23,461 nucleotides of DNA from Cellvibrionales bacterium UBA7375. Its GTDB lineage: Bacteria > Pseudomonadota > Gammaproteobacteria > Pseudomonadales > Porticoccaceae. The notes under the pieces are model-generated. The model worked only from the letters and a program-made list of their open reading frames with translations, ran no database searches and had not been told where the DNA came from. Positions 21,551 through 23,461 of the stretch are shown here, piece by piece; position 1 is the stretch's first letter; each line of letters begins with the position of its first letter. The stretch is taken from positions 6,997-30,457 of the forward strand of contig DKNZ01000050.1 of the NCBI GenBank assembly GCA_002469845.1. The letters are read 5' to 3'. The position numbers and the translations under genes are program-made.

Positions 21551-22162
21551 TTATCGATCAGGCGAGTATTTTAACAGATGTTTAAGGTCATCAAGCAGTC
21601 CATTCGCATCATTCTCTGCAGTAAAGTACAAAATCGCCTTATTATCTGGGGTTACCACAAAAAACCGGGTATCTGTCATATCCCATTGTGCCGAGTTATT
21701 GGTTAGCAGCTGTTTAAATTTATCGGTATCTAGACTGTCCAATAACAAAAATGGATGCTCTTGCTTTAACCATTGTGAATCTAGCATTTGATTCGGTCCC
21801 TGCAGGAAAACACGCTGCACACGACCCGTGTATTTGCCCAATAGCATATGAATCTGTCTAGTGTTTAAAAGCATATCCTTACAATTTTCATCGCAGGTAT
21901 CGCCCCCGACAATAACCACCTGCCATTTTGGTTTTTCGGTGGCTGGGATCGCACTCAACAAAGAACTGACATCAAGCGCCGGTTTCACTAGCTGACCCTG
22001 ATTAGTGGTGCCAAATAATTCGATCATTTTTTGCCGCTGCTCTTCTGATTTTGGCATCATAAGAAAGCCAAAAGCGATCACACCAAACACAATAATTAGC
22101 ATCAACCAAATTTGATACCTGAAGCTTTTTTGTTGCGCCTCTAATGACTTATGATCTGACAT
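21551..22162 (-). CDS. Membrane-anchored CxxxC protein of the cox cluster (PA0111-like)
   Basis: A 203-residue protein with one N-terminal transmembrane helix (about 17-36) and a periplasmic domain. The segment QVVIVGGDTCDENCKDML (81-98) has a strand followed by CxxxC (Cys90, Cys94), the same spacing as the copper site of SCO, in what looks like a thioredoxin-type fold. I recognise it by position and pattern as the conserved unnamed protein between SURF1 and COX15 in Pseudomonas-type cox clusters. A redox or copper role in oxidase assembly is inference. AGGA lies eight bases before the ATG. Its downstream neighbour is cyoE rather than the expected ctaA. Confidence 0.75.
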   Translation of the reverse strand: MSDHKSLEAQQKSFRYQIWLMLIIVFGVIAFGFLMMPKSEEQRQKMIELFGTTNQGQLVKPALDVSSLLSAIPATEKPKWQVVIVGGDTCDENCKDMLLNTRQIHMLLGKYTGRVQRVFLQGPNQMLDSQWLKQEHPFLLLDSLDTDKFKQLLTNNSAQWDMTDTRFFVVTPDNKAILYFTAENDANGLLDDLKHLLKYSPDR

Positions 22163-22188
22163 AGTTTTTTCCTGTAATCTTTAACGCT

Positions 22189-22950
22189 TTAGTTAATTGG
22201 GTGTTTTTTTAGCCAACTCACCAGATTGGAGTTAGCAATAATCGTCATGATTAGCAGAGTTATCGCCATAGCAAACCACTGCACAGCGTAGCCTATATGC
22301 TTTTCAGGCTGAACCGCTACCGTGGTCCAACCGGTTTTTAGCGCACCTACCGAATCCTGATCTAGTCGCAACTGGTAAGATAAAAAATCCTCGCCAAATA
22401 ACTCTTCTGCTCGCTCTACGGTTATCCAGCCAATCCGACTAGGCCAGTCTAGCACTTGGCCAATGCCATCATCCAAACGATAGCCACCTTTTAAGGCATG
22501 ATAAAGATAGCCACGCAATTGAACCTCACCCTCTATAGGTGAAATGGTTGGCAATATAGCACGATCTAATGAAGCCTCTATCCAGCCTCTGTTTATCAGT
22601 AATTTTTTTGTGAGCCCCGGCACTGTTACTGATTGTAAAATTTCATAACCGGGACGCCCATTCTTAACTTTGTTATCGAGAATAATCACCCGCTGGTTGT
22701 CTACCGCGCCTCGGATCCAAGCTAATCGATATTGATGATCTCGATCAGCCAGTAATTCTTCAGCACTAATCACTGGCGGTAATTGCTGATTACCTGCATG
22801 ACGATCCACTATCTGTTGTTTTTCATCGGCACGATCTAACTGCCATAACCCCAAACTCAGCAAAAAAGGCATCATTAATACAGAAAATACCAATAACTTA
22901 GCATTAGGTTGCCATTTAAACGCATTTGTTTTTTGAGCCGAGTCCGTCAT
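22189..22950 (-). CDS. SURF1-family cytochrome c oxidase assembly protein
   Basis: A 253-residue inner-membrane protein with a helix near each end (LLVFSVLMMPFLLSLGLWQL at about 19-38 and VQWFAMAITLLIMTII at about 224-239) and a periplasmic domain between. SURF1 landmarks are LGLWQLDRADEKQ, LDNKVKNGRPGYEIL, LLINRGWIEAS and HIGYAVQWFAMA. In Paracoccus and Rhodobacter, SURF1 homologues help place heme A in subunit I, so its presence argues for an aa3-type oxidase even though heme A synthase is not next to it. It is divergent from DUF2909, with only 39 bases between start codons, so that gap or the DUF2909 gene must hold its promoter. Confidence 0.93.
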   Translation of the reverse strand: MTDSAQKTNAFKWQPNAKLLVFSVLMMPFLLSLGLWQLDRADEKQQIVDRHAGNQQLPPVISAEELLADRDHQYRLAWIRGAVDNQRVIILDNKVKNGRPGYEILQSVTVPGLTKKLLINRGWIEASLDRAILPTISPIEGEVQLRGYLYHALKGGYRLDDGIGQVLDWPSRIGWITVERAEELFGEDFLSYQLRLDQDSVGALKTGWTTVAVQPEKHIGYAVQWFAMAITLLIMTIIANSNLVSWLKKHPIN

Positions 22951-22989
22951 CTGTGGTTAAATGTTCCTATCTCAACAGTGGATTCAATC

Positions 22990-23253
22990 ATGCTATTAAA
23001 AGTAATTATTGTCATTTTATTTATCGGTGTTATCGCTAGCCTGTTTGGAGGACTTAACTTCTTAGTCAAAGATATGGGAAACTCCAGTAAGCGGTTACTT
23101 TACGCATTAGGCATAAGAATTGGCCTTGCCGGCTTACTGATTGGCTGTGTGATCTATGGCACTTACAGCGGGCAATTAAATAGCACTGCCCCTTGGGATC
23201 GACAATTACACCCAGAAAATGCCGCTCCCTATCAATCAACATCCAAAAATTAA
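22990..23253 (+). CDS. DUF2909 twin-transmembrane protein
   Basis: An 87-residue protein from the ATG at 22990; the longer frame from 22909 would run back through the SURF1 start and is rejected. Two hydrophobic helices (LLKVIIVILFIGVIASLFGG and RIGLAGLLIGCVIYGTY) are joined by a short polar loop VKDMGNSSKRL. This pattern and its position between cox subunit III and SURF1, on the opposite strand to both, fit the DUF2909/twin-transmembrane family of gammaproteobacterial cox clusters. Function is unknown; an assembly or stability role in the oxidase is inferred from context only. Confidence 0.85.
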   Translation: MLLKVIIVILFIGVIASLFGGLNFLVKDMGNSSKRLLYALGIRIGLAGLLIGCVIYGTYSGQLNSTAPWDRQLHPENAAPYQSTSKN

Positions 23254-23268
23254 TCCGTCAAACCAAAA

Positions 23269-23291
23269 ACGGCCAGGCAATGCCTGGCCGT
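23269..23291 (-). terminator. Intrinsic terminator of the cox operon (after subunit III)
   Basis: A perfect 10-bp GC-rich stem ACGGCCAGGC/GCCTGGCCGT with a 3-base loop. On the minus strand it is followed by TTTTTGG (five T counting the last stem base), ending transcripts from cox subunit III. On the plus strand TCTTATATT follows, so it may also stop DUF2909 transcripts, less efficiently. Its placement makes SURF1-cyoE-SCO a separate transcription unit. Confidence 0.9.
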
Positions 23292-23311
23292 CTTATATTA
23301 GCTATGCCTTT

Positions 23312-23461
23312 CTATGCCAAGACATAAACAAATAAGAATAGCCCAACCCAAACCACATCAACAAAGTGCCAATACCATGAAGAGGCTTCGAAACCGAACT
23401 GATCTTCGTGATTAAAGTGCCCTTTTAGCCCTCGCAGCCACTGTACTAAAAGCATGCAAGT
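23312..23461 (-). CDS. ctaE: Cytochrome c oxidase subunit III, C-terminal end (partial)
   Basis: The last 49 codons plus stop of a gene that runs off the right edge. The residues include QWLRGLKGHF, HEDQFGFEASSWYWHF and VDVVWVGLFLFVYVLA, the conserved last helix of subunit III, whose EAxxWYWHFVDVVW pattern is diagnostic. It does not appear as a long reading frame because its start lies outside the window. It is followed by the GC-rich terminator. Subunits I and II and CtaG would be expected beyond the edge. Confidence 0.92.
   Translation of the reverse strand, partial: TCMLLVQWLRGLKGHFNHEDQFGFEASSWYWHFVDVVWVGLFLFVYVLA

Overview
The window is a 23.5-kb piece of a proteobacterial chromosome, AT-leaning (GC in the low 40s by eye) and densely coded. 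Protein families and gene order point to a gammaproteobacterium. The blocks dsbA / cytochrome c4 / engB / polA / znuA / zur-znuC-znuB and coxIII / DUF2909 / SURF1 / CxxxC protein / cyoE / SCO have the same order I know from Pseudomonas. The small intergenic distances and low GC suggest a marine, streamlined relative (Cellvibrionales or SAR92-like); that placement is inference.

Layout. (1) 53-5980, plus strand: a methyl-cycle operon led by a SahR-type ArsR-methyltransferase fusion regulator, then metK (SAM synthesis), ahcY (SAH hydrolysis) and metF (methyl-THF supply), followed by rsmE (a SAM-using 16S rRNA methyltransferase) and an exported trypsin-like protease. (2) 5993-8991: a FabY-type ketoacyl synthase on the minus strand, divergent from a GlxA-like AraC-family regulator. 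(3) 8999-11312, minus: serC-serA, the first two steps of serine synthesis. (4) 11395-12711, minus: cytochrome c4 then dsbA; divergent engB at 12882. (5) 13482-16393: polA on the minus strand, with a polA-engB gap holding a promoter, a C-rich hairpin and a strong terminator. This is a candidate small RNA at the Spot 42/ErsA position. (6) 16445-19472: zinc uptake. znuA diverges from zur-znuC-znuB, with two Zur-box-like sites, one lying over the znuA start codon. (7) 19482-19940: a 5'-truncated remnant of waaA (Kdo transferase). (8) 19937-23461: the assembly end of a cytochrome c oxidase cluster (SCO, cyoE, a CxxxC membrane protein, SURF1, DUF2909 and the 3' end of cox subunit III). The heme A synthase gene (ctaA/COX15) expected between the CxxxC protein and cyoE is absent.

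There is no IS element, CRISPR array, tRNA or rRNA that I can see. No intergenic stretch exceeds 300 bases. The most interesting items are the polA-engB sRNA candidate, the missing ctaA, the waaA remnant, the Zur site in the znuA coding start, and two regulator genes whose promoters sit so close to the start codon that leaderless mRNAs are expected.
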